Positions 37,410 through 50,525 of a DNA stretch of 64,000 bases are shown in pieces. The position numbers were made by a program, and so were the translations under genes. The notes under the pieces were generated by a model, which did no database searches, had not been told where the DNA came from, and saw only the letters and a program-made list of their open reading frames with translations. This DNA is from Aulostomus chinensis (Eukaryota > Chordata > Actinopteri > Syngnathiformes > Aulostomidae), in contig JBBMOA010000015.1 in NCBI GenBank assembly GCA_037954235.1, positions 8,044,501 through 8,108,500 on the forward strand, given 5' to 3'. Every line of letters starts with the position of its first letter. The stretch's first letter is position 1.

Positions 37410-38312
37410 ACAAATCGAACCAAGTTTGGCAAGTGGGTGTCCCTGTTGAACGGCAGACTATAATTAAAAGTCTGTACAAGAAAAAAAAAAATCACTTCCG
37501 AAGCTGGGAAAGCCATGATGCTACCATGATGTTACCATCCATGATCCTTAGCTGTGCGACTTGTGGAATACCAGGACATCTTGGGGCATATTGAAGCGTA
37601 TACATGTCAGAGTAATAAGGTTCCAAACCACATTATCAAGGTAGGTTAGTATGTCTTCAGTTGGAAGAACTTATTTACATCTATTTTAAAAATCCAGTTT
37701 TGATCAGACCAGTTCTTCAACTTTTTGCAGCCGTTTGCTTCTGTTATGCTGAGTGTCACACCTGCTTGCTGGGGTATCGTTCTGGTCCATGAAATGTCCA
37801 AAGATCCTGGATTACTTTGTTGACAGGGTTTATGATAATGACAGTTCAATGATGCTCATCCAAGCAAAGCTTCGACTATCTAGTATTGAATATCTGGAGG
37901 AAAAAATACCCAGGCATGTCCTACTGGAGAAAAGAAAAAACGGAGGGCGAATAATGTCACCCCTCTGAACCTCTCTAACGTGAATCTTCAGGTCAAGGTT
38001 GTCACTCGCTTCTTTGCCTGCAGTCTTGAGCTGTCACTGTCAAATTCAAGATGTGTGTGATTATGAACTAGAAAATCCCAGCCTTCGGTGAAGAAAAGGT
38101 GTGGCTCTGATTTGTTACCTTTTCCAAAGGAAGAGTAGGGCACCGTAAGGCGTAGCTGCCTGGACTTGCAGCAGCTATCATGTTCAGCTCAAAGAGTTTT
38201 ACTGTGGTATCTTGAAATGTTACCAGGAACAAGTAGGTGATTTAGCTTTGACAGGTGTGGCTTGAATCAGGCGGGAATAATGCACAACAACACATGAATA
38301 CTCTTAAACACT

Positions 38313-38314
<2 letters not shown>

Positions 38315-38357
<43 letters not shown>
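38315..38357. repeat. (CA)n microsatellite
   Basis: Perfect CA repeat. Confidence 0.96.
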
Positions 38358-38359
<2 letters not shown>

Positions 38360-39994
38360 AAGCTGACACATGTTGTTGATATAATAGCTATTTTCCCCCC
38401 ACATCAAAGCTCTAAAGTGAGTCAGAGCAAAGGGAGATGAGCCAGTGTTACAAGTCAGAGGCTAATATGATGTCTTTCCTGCTCTCAGGAAACGGAGTTT
38501 AGAGGTTGTAAGGTGGAAGTGGGTTTTACCGTCAGGATGTTACCTTCAGTCTATACAAATGAATCCAGCTCAGAGACAGACACACCCTTTTGCAATAGTT
38601 TTAATTGCACAAGTAACTGTAAAAAGCCAATCAAATATGAGGCTTTCTTGAGAGCAGCTTCATATTCGCAGTATCCCATCTGTTCTTATGCAAAGGAACT
38701 GAAGAATAGTGTGAAAGAATACGGTGAACAAGTAAAATCCCCCTCTCTTCACCTTGAGAAGGCTCTTTATCACAGCTTAAGCTGCTGTTGGGATACTAGG
38801 CTGCAACATGTCACTGAAGAATGCTGAATAAGTCAAACTGGCATTGAAGGAGACAGTTGACCTTCCCAAACAATGATTCTACTTTCCCCCCTCTTCTTTT
38901 CGTCCTCTTACTTCCCCTTCCTTTCTGCTGTGCACGTTTTATGACGAACACATTAACCTCCGCCTCCTGTACCTCTTTTTTTCCCCCTCACCCTCCTGTC
39001 CCTCCTCATTTCCTTTTAGTCATTCTGACATGGAAACGCCTGCAGCCCCTCTAGTCTCTCTCTCCCTCTCTGAAGCTCGTGGAGAAACCTGACTTGTGGA
39101 AATGGTGGTGGTGGAAGCAGGACTTCCACTCCACTTCTATTGTTTCATTTTGGGCCACAGCTGACACGACCGCTTGCCTGGTCAAGTTTCATAATGCCAC
39201 AGTTTGTGTTATTTTTACAGCAAACAAGACGTGAGCCAACCCTAGCTGTGGTGAAGCAATCGTAACCATCAGTCAAGCAAACTCACCAGGGTGGCATAGT
39301 GATGAAGTCATTCAGGAAACTACTAACTGCTGGTAGAGTTGGTGGTATTTTTGTAGCACTTCCAATTCTCAAAGACATATTGAGAAATGTATTTCAAAGC
39401 TGATGTGCGATCACACCCAGCCAGACACGCTCTATTTATATTTTTTACTGTTATACCATATGGGAAACTGCTGCAGATGAATACAGATTGGTCTCAGACA
39501 GGAGTGGATGCACTGACAATCAGTGAACTGAGGCCTTTTTGTGGCTTCTGTTTAGTGGAACCGCGAGTCAACAATAGACGTTTTAAGGCTGGCCAATGTA
39601 TTGGTGCACCACGCAGGCTAATCAATTAAGTTATCTGACATGTAATCTTTTTAAGCAGCTAGCTGGAAATATAGCAGTATTGAAAAGGTGCTTCTGAATA
39701 TCATCATATTCCTTTTTTTCCATGCCGTCAAGCTCTTAGTTTACGTATTGGAACTTTCCAACCGCTGTGAAAATGCGTGTGGGCCATCGTGCAGAGCCAT
39801 CTTCTTCAGGCGTCTTCTCTTTTTATCAGGTCAACCCTAACCCAGATCATTGATCAATATGTATCATTCAGTCTAGGTTTTTTTTTTTTTTTATATTATG
39901 CTGGATGTCCCAGATTCCCAGTCCTCCCTATTAATCGGGGTTTGGGACCAGAACAAGGCTGCACTGGCTTGTGTGGCTGTGCACTGGCTGTGGT

Positions 39995-40105
39995 TAGGGG
40001 TGGGAGCATTTAGGGGTTCTGGATCTTGCTCAAGGACACTTTGGGGATGAAAGCACTAGTAACTAGATGGCCACTCTACCTCTGAGCATGCATGCTATGC
40101 TTCTC
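39995..40105 (+). repeat. Possible SINE fragment
   Basis: Contains ttgctcaaggacactttggg, resembling the cttgctcaagggcacttcgg phrase of fish tRNA-SINE bodies. It is too decayed for assignment. Confidence 0.3.
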
Positions 40106-40802
40106 TGCCACTTTGGCTGGTAGGTTGAGCCATTTCACCCAAAATGACATCAACCCTGGTGACTACCCAGTCAACATTGGCCAGCACCTCCAGCTGAGGA
40201 GCTTCTGTCAGGAGCTGATGGGCTGCTGAGCTTCTGCTTCACACATGTTTGATAGGATGTTAGGGAAATGCCTCTCTCAGTCCGTAGAGTTCTTCCACTC
40301 TGAGTGGAGTTACTTATTTATCAAGCTTAACTTCATATGGAAAACCGTCCGTCAAATATTGTGCATGACGTTAACCATTAAAGTAACAGATCTACTTCAG
40401 TCAGACATTCACTTCATCTGTGTTGGGGAAAGGAAGCCTCACAGCCTCGATTTTCCCCAAAGGTGGAGGGACTTGATACGGCTGCTTTCCAGTCCAAACT
40501 ATAAGTAATAAAATAGAAAATGTTATAGATTATCACTCTGCTCTGGGTCTGCAGTTTGTATTCACTCTATCTTTGTGTGTAAGAGACAGAGCACGTGCAG
40601 GGGTGGGCTGAAGGGGAGACTTGTCTCCACTGCTGCCAAAGCCAACCCAAACAAACCGCAACCCACTGGCATGGAGAGCGCCGGAGTGTTGGTGTGCGTT
40701 TGAGTGTGTGTAACGGCGTGCGTGTCTATGGTCTGCTCCCATCCGTTTTGTCCCGCCTGCTCCAAAAATAACCCCTGCTAAGAATATTTAATCCCCATGT
40801 TA

Positions 40803-40805
<3 letters not shown>

Positions 40806-40840
<35 letters not shown>
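40806..40840. repeat. (CT)n microsatellite
   Basis: Perfect CT repeat, pure pyrimidine on the plus strand. Confidence 0.95.
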
Positions 40841-40843
<3 letters not shown>

Positions 40844-43800
40844 CTTGCTTTTTATCAAACCCTCACACATTTGATGTGCACACGCAGTGCTCATTTGGGG
40901 GTTGGGGGCCAATCAGGTTTAGTGGGCTAATCTGGGAGAGCTGCGTGTAGTGTAATTCATGAGCGCGGTGTCACTGACGGGGGTAGGGTGATATTGGCTC
41001 GGCCTGGTGCCTGGAGATTACTCTCTGAACAGGAAGGGGAATCTGTGCATTTATTTTTTTGTCTATTTATTTTTGGTTGGGATCTTCCGACTGTACTTGA
41101 GAGTTCCGATCACCTCCTACTGCCGGGTCAGGAGGGCAAGCCAAGATTAAAGGAGCCTGAGGGGGATGTATGTCCATTCTTTAGGAAATTATAGCAGTTC
41201 CATACAGTTTATGGGCTAGGCTTTGATTGGTGTGGTAGTGGAGGGCGGGGTGACAGTGTCATTTTTTTATATTTACACACGTTTTTGCTGATGCTACAAC
41301 CATGAGGTTAAGTACACGTCACAAAGATGCTATTTGTTTGACACAGAAATGACAGGGAAGGAGTCGTTTTTCGGTCAAATTCAACCTTCTGCATCCCGAA
41401 GACTCAATTTAAAGGTTTACACACTGAATATTTTTCCATCAGTGTGTGTGTCGGTGGAGATTAAGGAGGGCTTGTCACAAGCGAGCATTCAATTTGGGTT
41501 GAAGTCTCACTGTGTATTTATTAGTTGAGGTTATAATGTATTGCATATTTAAAGAGAATTTTCAGAACATATGCAGAATAAAATGCACATTTACACCACT
41601 TTTGTGAAAATATGCACACCGGGACCATCAGTGTGTCTCTCTGTGTTTTGAATTTTCCATTTGGCAAACAAAATCAATTAATTAATCAATCATTCAATGC
41701 CGAGCAGCAAAGGCAGAGGACCACTGCTCCTCACTCGTCTACACATACTTCATCTACACCTCTTTATTTATGAGCATAAGTGGAATTTCGGAAGTAAATA
41801 ATATCAAACTCAATTCAAAATTTACCTCTCTTAAAAAAAAAGGATTAAAAAAGATTTTAACATCAGTAATTTTCTTATTTTCTAACACTTAAAATCCGTA
41901 TTGTGTTCACTGTATCGCTTTTGCTGTTCTACAAAGAGCTGGATTGACGTGCCTGTTTCTCATTGTCTTGGCAGATGATGTGTCTCATCCCAAAAATAAA
42001 CACAATTATGCTTATGTCAGGAGTTTGCATGGAGAACATTCCCCACTCTAAATTTAGACCCTTATATAACCTGACACAATCTTTTCAAAAGAGAGCTTCT
42101 TTGAGGAGGAAAATTCGGAGCGTGCCAAGGAAGCGTCTGGATAGAAGGGGGATGGGGGGGTAGTAGTAAACGGCAAAAAAACCCAAAAACCCAGTATTAA
42201 TGGAAGCTGTCTTGTCTCCAAAGGGGAAAAAAAAGATATATCTTTCAGGACCTCTAAAGAGTTCACATACGTAATTTAAACAGTTACATTCTCGTTAGAT
42301 TATTTGAAGATTCTGCAGGTTGTTTTTCATCTTTAATGCTGAGCTCTCTTTTGTTTGATCTGCAGAGTGAAATGTGGTGGGAGTCATTTCTTTCCCATCA
42401 CTTCTGCTTGTCACTGGCAACCTACACCAAACACAAATGTCCTCTTTCAAACACAAGATGTCAGATATTCAATTGAGATCCAATTCTCGCCACGTCAAGC
42501 TGCAGAGGATCAGATGGTGATAAAAGACAACATTTCTGGCGTGGAACTCAAACAGTAAAGCCACAATAATGTAAAGCTCATTTGCCTCACTGTGTGCTGG
42601 AGGTCTCGCTGAGCAGTTTCCCATCTACTGCCAATAGACCATCACATGTTGGTCTCTTTATCTAATTTCAAGTTAATTGGCGTTATTTGAGTTTCTTCAA
42701 GTAGCTTCTGATTAGACTGTTGTAAACCAAATGAATACAACATTAAAATAGCAAATTAAATGGAATTAGCCTTTCTGGCTACTCCTCAAAGCAGCCGTCT
42801 GGGTTGTTTCTTAGGTTGTCCAGAATCATTCCACTGATTGACATTGAAGTCTTAAACAGAGATATATCCCCCTTACAGCTCCACTCAAAAAAAACCCAAA
42901 CAAAAAACCCTGCACTATTCCTCTTTTGCTAAACTGATTTCACGGTAATTCTCTGTAATTTTGTTAACATGCCACTGCTACTGTCTGACCGAGTGCCGTT
43001 AATTGCTTCATATGATCCCACAACCTCAGAATCTGTGCTTTAATCAATTGATGTTGCATTAAGTCTTTTACAAACTGCTGTGAGTTCTGTTTATGTCTCT
43101 TGCTGCTAATTGTGGATTCATTACCAGCAATTTGCCATTGTGGCAAAGAAGCTTCCCTTAGTGTCATGGCTTTTCCCTGGTGTTAAGTATATGTAGGACT
43201 ATAGTTTGTCTGGCTGATATGGGTTAAAAAAAAAAAAAAAGTAAGAGTAATGTTTGCTGATATTGGTGATTATGGATTTTGATAAAGATCAGGAGAAGAA
43301 GAGGTTGAGTCAGACTTAAAGTCCTGCTTTCCCTGTCATGAACAGATCTGATATGCGAAGCCAAGATGGCATGGAGTTCATTCATGCATCCACAATCGCA
43401 ATTCATGTCTGTAGAAGATACTTTACAGATAAAATGTACTTACTTCCTTATTGCTATATTTGTATTGCCTGGGTCTTGGCTGAAGTATTTTTTTTATGGC
43501 CATCACTATTAGGCTGTAGCAGCAAAAATGTCCAGTTGTTGGATACCAGCTTATTAGGGACATTACGCCCGATCAGACAACTTCAACAGAATAGAAGGTG
43601 GTGTCGGCATAAAGCTTGATGTCCCATCTTCAGGGTTAGCCTTTCGCTGTATTTCACCCAAATTCTCAGCGTGCATTAGCAAGTCAGTGTTTGGTTGTGT
43701 TTAGGACCTCCGGCCACATCATATTTGTTTCTCTGTGCTCGGTCTTTTTCCTGTGACACGCTGTAGATTCAGTTGGGGGGCTTGAACTGACGAGCCATGA

Positions 43801-43848
43801 AGCAGCAGCCACTGACGGCTCGTCCCTGAGGCTGCTCTGATCCAGTCT

Positions 43849-43851
<3 letters not shown>

Positions 43852-43882
<31 letters not shown>
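43852..43882. repeat. (GA)n microsatellite
   Basis: Perfect AG repeat. Confidence 0.95.
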
Positions 43883-43883
<1 letters not shown>

Positions 43884-44785
43884 TAATGGCTACACTAACA
43901 ATAGACTGTAACACAGTCACAGTCTTTATCTGTGCTCAATACAATAGCCATTTCGAAAAGTGCGTGTGTGTGTGTGTTGCATGTTAACAGTGATTGTGCC
44001 TTCAGGGCAGCTTTTAGTCTCCCAGTGGAAGAGAGAATTCACAGGGGGGAGAACTATTAGCATCTGTGTTTTCTGATTTAATACTTCTAGTTAATTTGAT
44101 GTGATTTTATTACAGTTAATACCAAATGCTGCCCTCTATTTGTTGTGGTTTATGTCATTTTGTTTTTATGTTGTAATCAAACTTCCACTCAGATTGTTGG
44201 GCATGTTAGATATTGCTCATTTACTTCTTACTCTTCTTAACATTACTCATCGTTCCATCTCTGGATGCCTGATAGGATCATTACCCTCATACTTGATCCC
44301 ATGTACACATCTTTTTTAGCCAAGCTAGACAGATATAGCTGTTAGCATAACTTGAGAAAATATTAACTACATGGAAATGGTCTGTCATGAGTAATTTATT
44401 AGATGCGGACTCTTAGAAAGTAGTGAAGACAGTAAAATCACCCCAAAACGACTGTACTTCTACAGCAGTCCACTTACATTTCGACTGGTCTACATGATGA
44501 CCATATTCTCCATTCACTGAGCTTCCCTGAAACTATCTGGATCCCCCTGGGGAGGCCAGCCTCACACTCTGAAATCCATCAGATTTGCTGTTAATGTGGC
44601 AAAACTTGGTCCCATTGGTGCGCACATTTGCTGTCTTTTGCAGAACATAAGCCTGTTTTATTATGATTATTATGATTACTATTATTGTTATTGCACAGGC
44701 TGTAAGGCGCAGCAGCAATTGTGCAACAGCGCCTTGCCCAGGGTTGTAGCAGGTGTTGGAGACAGCTTGCTCACACATGAATGCA

Positions 44786-44819
44786 TACACACACACACAC
44801 GCACACACACACACACACA
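44786..44819. repeat. (CA)n microsatellite
   Basis: CA repeat with a single CG interruption. Confidence 0.93.
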
Positions 44820-45794
44820 GAAGTGTGAACACATGCGTCACTTGCCCCGTCAGCTTGACTTGTGGCCATGGTTGCAAATTTTTTTTAACACATCTACAAA
44901 TGAGCTTTGAAAACTGTGTTTTCATTTTGTACAGTACAGATACATGCTAACATGCTAGGAAACGAGTGTCAAATATATCACCTCCAGCTTGGTTAATAAA
45001 TGGGATTAGCCTGCTAACCTGGTAAACTCTTGGCAGGAAAGGAGAAGAAAGGATTAATGAGGGAAGATGAGAGAAGCATTTTAGAGAGGAAAGGATGATT
45101 ACTGCTTAGATGTACTTTGTTGGCAGGAGGTTTAGATGGTTGAGAGGTCGAGGTTTCAGTTTTAGTGGGGGTAGGGTGATTGTGCTAATGACTCCAAGGC
45201 TCATTCTCAGAGCCAAAAGAATATTAATTTGAATGCATATTTTTCAGCCTTGAGGGGAGCGACTGACAGATCCGGAATGTGAGATTGCAAGGTTAGCTTT
45301 AGGAGGGAAAAAAGCCTGGAGTCTAAAACCAGAGGAAGATGGGAGTACATTAACTTATTCCTCTTCCCAGATTCCGTTTGAAGCTGGGTTTCTTTGAATA
45401 CCACCAATACCTCCAGCAAATTCTCTGCTACCACAGCACATAAAAGTCAACGAGGTGCAAGGACATGGAGGGGGGTTGTTGCTAGGCTGGCTGGCGGATG
45501 TCAGATGGCATTAAAAACAAAATGACATGACTTCTCTGTATTTTTCCAGCAGCCAACTGGCCTTAAGCCAAGTTAAAGGTGGCCATGTGGTGGCCATGCA
45601 GACTGTGGATGTGTTCCCTGACTCAGAGAATTGAAATGGGATCATGCTGTGTCTCTTCTGTTCTAACCAATCAGGAGGTCATATTTCAGAGCTCAGGTTT
45701 CCATACTGTGTTACAGTGCATCAAAGCTTTGCCCTTTCATTTTGTTGCAGGTACTGAGTGACTTTAGTTTATATATAACTACTGCTATTACTGC

Positions 45795-45910
45795 TCAGTT
45801 AATCAATTAGAAGGAAGTCAATTGCCAACTATTTGTCTTTTTTCATGCAAAATGTCGAACGTGCTGGTTCCAGACTAAAATATGAGCTTTGCTGCTATTT
45901 TGTCTGTTTG
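45795..45910 (+). repeat. Decayed teleost repeat (cagttaatcaattag type)
   Basis: Contains cagttaatcaattagaagga, then caattgccaactatttgtct and tggttccagactaaaatatg followed by agctttgctgct. This matches the fish repeat phrase with tgattaatcgattag, ggcaactatttt and tggttccag-ttct-aaatgtga, probably a DNA-transposon derivative. A possible far end, actgattaactgattgatag, lies at about 46132. Confidence 0.45.
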
Positions 45911-48126
45911 ATGGACAACACAAGTAATGTGAACCGGCTGCTTTGGACTCTGGAAGTTTGTGTGGAGTGTTTAATAGACTAAACTTTTCCTTTTTAGTCA
46001 TAAAAAGATATACCGGTAGTCTGATTTTTTTTTTTGCTCATTATTTTGTTCTTATATGTAAATGCAAGGTTATGGCAGGGCGCAGTGTGAGTTGGATCAC
46101 TGTGTAACACAACTGCGTGCGTTATGAGTTACTGATTAACTGATTGATAGAAATCTAATAACCGACTGCTCGGTGAATCTGAGTGACCATCTGACTGATG
46201 ATGGAGATTCGGTTCCATATGATGAACTCTACTTGAATTTCTTGACACTTCAACTTATTTATATACTTCCCATGCTACAACCTCACTGTTTGTTCCCACT
46301 CTTCCTGTAAGCACGTGGTTTCAGTTTCTATGGCTGCAAAACCATGTGGATGTTGGACCTTCTTCCTCATCCTGTTCTTGTTTGTCACTTCCTGTTCCGA
46401 ACTTCCCGGGGACAAAAGAAGTATGGAGGGCAGCAACTGTAAGCCTGAAGGGGTGCAGTGCAGTTTGCCATGTTGAAGGTGCTACAGTTGTTAAGTGTAA
46501 TCTAGATTTCCCCAACAGAGTTAATGCTGTTGTGATATCTGTAGAACATTTCTCATAAAAATAATGCAAATAATATAGTAATGCTGTCAGTCTTTATGGT
46601 GCGTTTTGTCACTTAAGTCCTGCTCTAGTCATGGAAACATCTCATTTGTCATCTGGTGAGTTAAACAAGGAATTTCTGTGACCAGTAAAAGGAAGTAATG
46701 AAATATTTTCAAAAACCAACCACTTCCAAGGTCAGGAAATAACTTTCACACTCAACTGTATGAACATTGGTCCTACTATTGATCATGTTTCCGTTTGCAA
46801 ACCAAATCTAACAACCACCAGCCACATTGTAAATTCCTCAGCTCACTGCCAGGTTTCATTATTTTACAAGCCATTATATTTTTGTGTTTAAAAGTAGGAA
46901 AAAAATGAACCGGGACAGTTACTTCCTACCGCAGTGGTTAATTTGGACAAACTACCAAAATACAATAATGCTATTTCTTTCTTCTATCCTTCTTGTGTAA
47001 GTTAAAGAAAAAAAACCAATCCTTTTCCAAGTATTTCCTGATTTATTACTTTGACCCTTTTGTTTTAAATCCTTTTGTCTTTCTGTCCTCTAATAGTGGA
47101 TGGAATGAGGTCACGGAGGATTTCAGCCAATCCTTTTTGGAGCCTGATGATTTATATCCTGGCTGAATGTCACTCAGACTCTGTGGTGCTTGGAGTTCTT
47201 GTTCCATGTCGCCTCGGACAGAGAATATTGGCACCTACACAGACATCTTCAGTCGGCCCTGGCACGGCACGTTGGCGGCTGATCCAGTGGTATTTTATCC
47301 AAGCATTCAGTTGTAAGCAAGGTTGGCATCCATAGAAGGCAAGTTACCATGCAGTTGAGCTGGCATCTCATGCATAAACTGGTAACCAGCTCATGCAAAA
47401 GGATGGTTCTTCAAATCCACGCTATCAGAATTCCTGCGTATTTCCTTCTTGTCTGGAAAATAAGAGAGGAACATGAGTTTTGTACCTCCATCTAGATGCG
47501 CTCTGTTTCTCTCCCTAGTTTCTTTCCTTCATCAGCTATGGCCAAAATGTACTTGTACTTGTGGAAGTCCCAAATATGTGTTAAAATCAAGTGCTGTCAG
47601 ATGTACGCGCAGCCCTGGTTTAACAGCCGTCTCCAGGGGCTGCGTCTACACGACTGCTGCTTCCAACTTTCACCGTGACTTAGTTGCAATAAATGGCGAA
47701 GCACGCTTCGTCAGATGTTGCCGCAAGACTGCTAGTTCGGGGATACAGTTGAAGCCTTCGTTATTGTGACGCGGCTCTCTCCCCCCTGTTGCTTCGTTTC
47801 CCCATCTGCATCCTCTGCGTGCCCTCATAGATTCTGGCTTTGCTGTTGTGGTCGTGATGGTTTGCCGACCAGTTCCACCGACCAGCTGGTGTAAACAATA
47901 AGACTGCTGTGCAAATGCATTCGCTTACAAACATAGTTACACTGGAAAAAAAAAAAAAGAAAGAAATTAAAACCACAGTGAAAACAGAGCAGAACACTAC
48001 TTCACTTGTTCAGAGATGGGGTAGCTCCTGTACTGTAGGTTACTACTTGATTAAAAAAAAATGTAAACAAACATGACAAAACAAATAAGGCAACCAGCAC
48101 ACATGCAGCCCCCCGTGTTGCATCCA

Positions 48127-48435
48127 CAGAAGCCCGGGATGTACGTTAGGCGACCCACTCCTTTCAATATAGATGCTAATTCTACACTAATCAGTGAACA
48201 CAGGAGTGCCATTAAAAGGAATGACATTACCACTCCTGTTGCAAGACGTTTTAATGAAATGAAGCATCCCATGACTTCTTTGCTTTTTCCTAGCAAGGAA
48301 GTGATAAAACCCAGTCAAAGAGGTGCCAATGTCAATTTTACACGATTAAGGAGGGAAGCATTTTTGATGTTTTATACAAAAAGTCTGTCTCCAAAGAGAA
48401 TGAAGGAGTATTTTTCTTTGAATGGTTTTGTGTAG
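48127..48435 (+). mobile_element. Penelope-like element 3' fragment, degenerate GIY-YIG endonuclease domain
   Basis: The frame reads KPGMYVRRPTPFNIDANSTL then ISEHRSAIKRNDITTPVARR, FNEMKHPMTSLLF and LRREAFLMFYTKSLSPKRMK before a stop at 48433. This matches the C-terminal endonuclease part of Penelope retroelements in fish: YVGKT--PF, then EHRSAI-RND-T-PVARHF-E--HP, then LL-REAFWI--L-SLSP-GMNE. The YVGKT turn is altered to YVRRP and the catalytic region is damaged. No reverse transcriptase lies upstream, so this is a dead 5'-truncated copy. The frame is open from about 48073 but similarity starts near 48127. Confidence 0.72.
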
Positions 48436-49031
48436 TCTTGCTTTAAAATGTAGTTTTTTTTAAAAAATATCCTGGTTCCAAAATGTGTCTTTTACAATGA
48501 GTTGTTTTAAATTAATACTTAGAAAATAAGTAGAGTTGTTCGATATACTGCGAGTGTCGCTGGAGCCTTTGATGCCATGCTTCAAGCACCTTGAAAGTTG
48601 GTGAAGTTGTGCCGGAAACCCCAACTCTAATGCTGCACTAGTAAAAACACAATCCTTAGTTTGAAGTGATAATACACTAACAAAAGCACACTATTATACA
48701 ATCATAAGATGTCTCTGAATCCTACACACGGCCCCTTTATAGTATGAAGTGCACCAAATATTTCACCACGTTTATACGTGTAGTTTTTGGAAGCTCTTTT
48801 GTGCACGTTGAGTTGAACAGAGGTCAGATTTGTGTCCGGCAAATGGGAGGAAGTGGATGGAGGCTATTTGCAGACTGGCACTAATCTGGTTAGTGTGGTT
48901 TCCACCCTCTTTTCTCTTCTCTTTCCCGATCACCACTCCCGCCATACTGGTCAGATCCATCATGTACACAACAGAGCTAGAAGACCTGCTGCATTGTCTT
49001 GGGGTTAATAAATGTTTTAGTAATAGTTATC

Positions 49032-49051
49032 ATGTTATGTTATGTTATGTC
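49032..49051. repeat. (TTATG)n short tandem repeat
   Basis: Three to four copies of the pentamer ttatg. Confidence 0.85.
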
Positions 49052-50310
49052 ATCATGAGGACCTAAATAAGACTCAAGCACTTCAATTGTTTTGCTTCTG
49101 TATTTGAGAACACTGCATTAGGAAGAAAATGTCTTTTGGAAAAGCTGTTGCCTTAGCATTGTTGCTCTAATATGATTTATTTGCCACCTCTTGACATTAT
49201 GATAAAGACTGAATGTTCTTTTTCCACTGTTTGTGTTGGAATGGCATGCAGTTTGTCTAGTACCAGCACAAGAGGGACAACAGAGTCATTCAGGCAGCTT
49301 TAAAACACACAGCAAGCTGCAGCAGAAGGAAAACTACTCCGTCACCTCCTGGCTCTTTTTTTTTTTCTTGCTCTATGTTTCTCACCTTGTCCACCCGAGA
49401 GGCTTCGTTTCCCTCTTTAGTGCGTGTTTGTTGGTTTGTTCAATCATCCTGTGGTCTCTGTACTTGCCGTCAGCTCAGTGTAAGGGAAGGTCATATATTC
49501 TCTTATATTTCCTGTTTTGAAAAGGGCCCCAAAGTTAAATCATAGTCATCCGGGAGTGCTGTAAAATAAGTTTTTCTGAGGAGGGAAGCACCACTGGTCA
49601 GCTTAAGGGCTGCAACTCCCAATAGCTGCTGTTAGGGATTAATCATAAACTTGTACAATACAATCCTCTAAACCATCATGGTCTTTAAAGTGCCAGAAAC
49701 TGTGAATGATGCACATTGCAATTTCCTGGAGCCCAAAAATGATGTCTTCAATCTGCTTGTTTTGTCTAACTTTTATCGCTACAGACTGAGAAAGTAATTC
49801 CTTAAAATCAAGAGGCTTTAATTCATGGCTGGCATACTTGCTGATAATATAATATAATATAACACTAGTGTCTGCTGGAGCATTAATTTGAGATTTCTGT
49901 TTTGTTGTCATGCGATTTTTGAAGGAAACAACAGATTTTGACAATAAGACTGGGACAAAGAGGGAAAGAAACAAAACATTTTCTGGTGACATCCGTCATG
50001 CTTACAGCGGATGTCATAACCCTTCCGTAGATCTGCAGTAGTTAAGTGTTTTTCCTCTTCTTATCACCCTCGTCAACGGTCCCTCTGTGTCCTGTGGTAA
50101 AAATTCTGAGCTCGTTTCTTGTTAACTCAAAGTACACACAGCACACTTAATGACTTCTTGGAAATAATAAAAACTGAAATCAACAAACTCGATCAAAACT
50201 ATTTGAAATATGTAAAAATAAACTCAACAAACAAACTTCAAGGAAATACTGCTGCAACTTTTCATAAGAAAGTCATGAATAAACTTGAGAACCGTTGAAC
50301 AGAAGAATGG

Positions 50311-50407
50311 CTTCTTCTCCTTCTTCTTCTTCTTCTTCTTCTTCTTCTTCTTGTCTTCTTCTTCTTCTTGTCTTCTTCTTCTAATTCTTCTTCTTCCTCT
50401 TCTTCCT
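50311..50407. repeat. (CTT)n triplet repeat, about 97 bp
   Basis: CTT repeat with a few interruptions (ttg, aat), almost pure pyrimidine on the plus strand and so GAA on the minus. The Lys/Glu-rich minus-strand frame across it is a composition artefact. Confidence 0.95.
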
Positions 50408-50409
50408 AG

Positions 50410-50525
50410 GCAGTGGTTCACCCCTCCACCAAGCTTGGTAGTTTTTGTGTAATCCTGCTGACAGATGTGCAGACAAACAAAGCATTAGATGCAGATGAAA
50501 ACATCCCCTCCTTGCTGTGGGAAAT
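50410..50525 (+). repeat. Fragment of the ctcc-gg-ggaggtaa teleost repeat family
   Basis: Reads cctccaccaagcttggtagt then ttttgtgtaatcctgctgac, acagatgtgcagacaaacaa and gatgaaaacatcccctcctt. It is collinear with the 3' part of the copy at 51860-52231. Confidence 0.55.

Noticed and set aside
46346..46558. 70-codon frame ending VNAVVISVEHFS
   Set aside because: Cys/Val-rich and open on both strands, but without a recognisable family, splice sites or conservation signal.
50224..50421. Lys/Glu-rich minus-strand frame
   Set aside because: Translation of the (CTT)n repeat.
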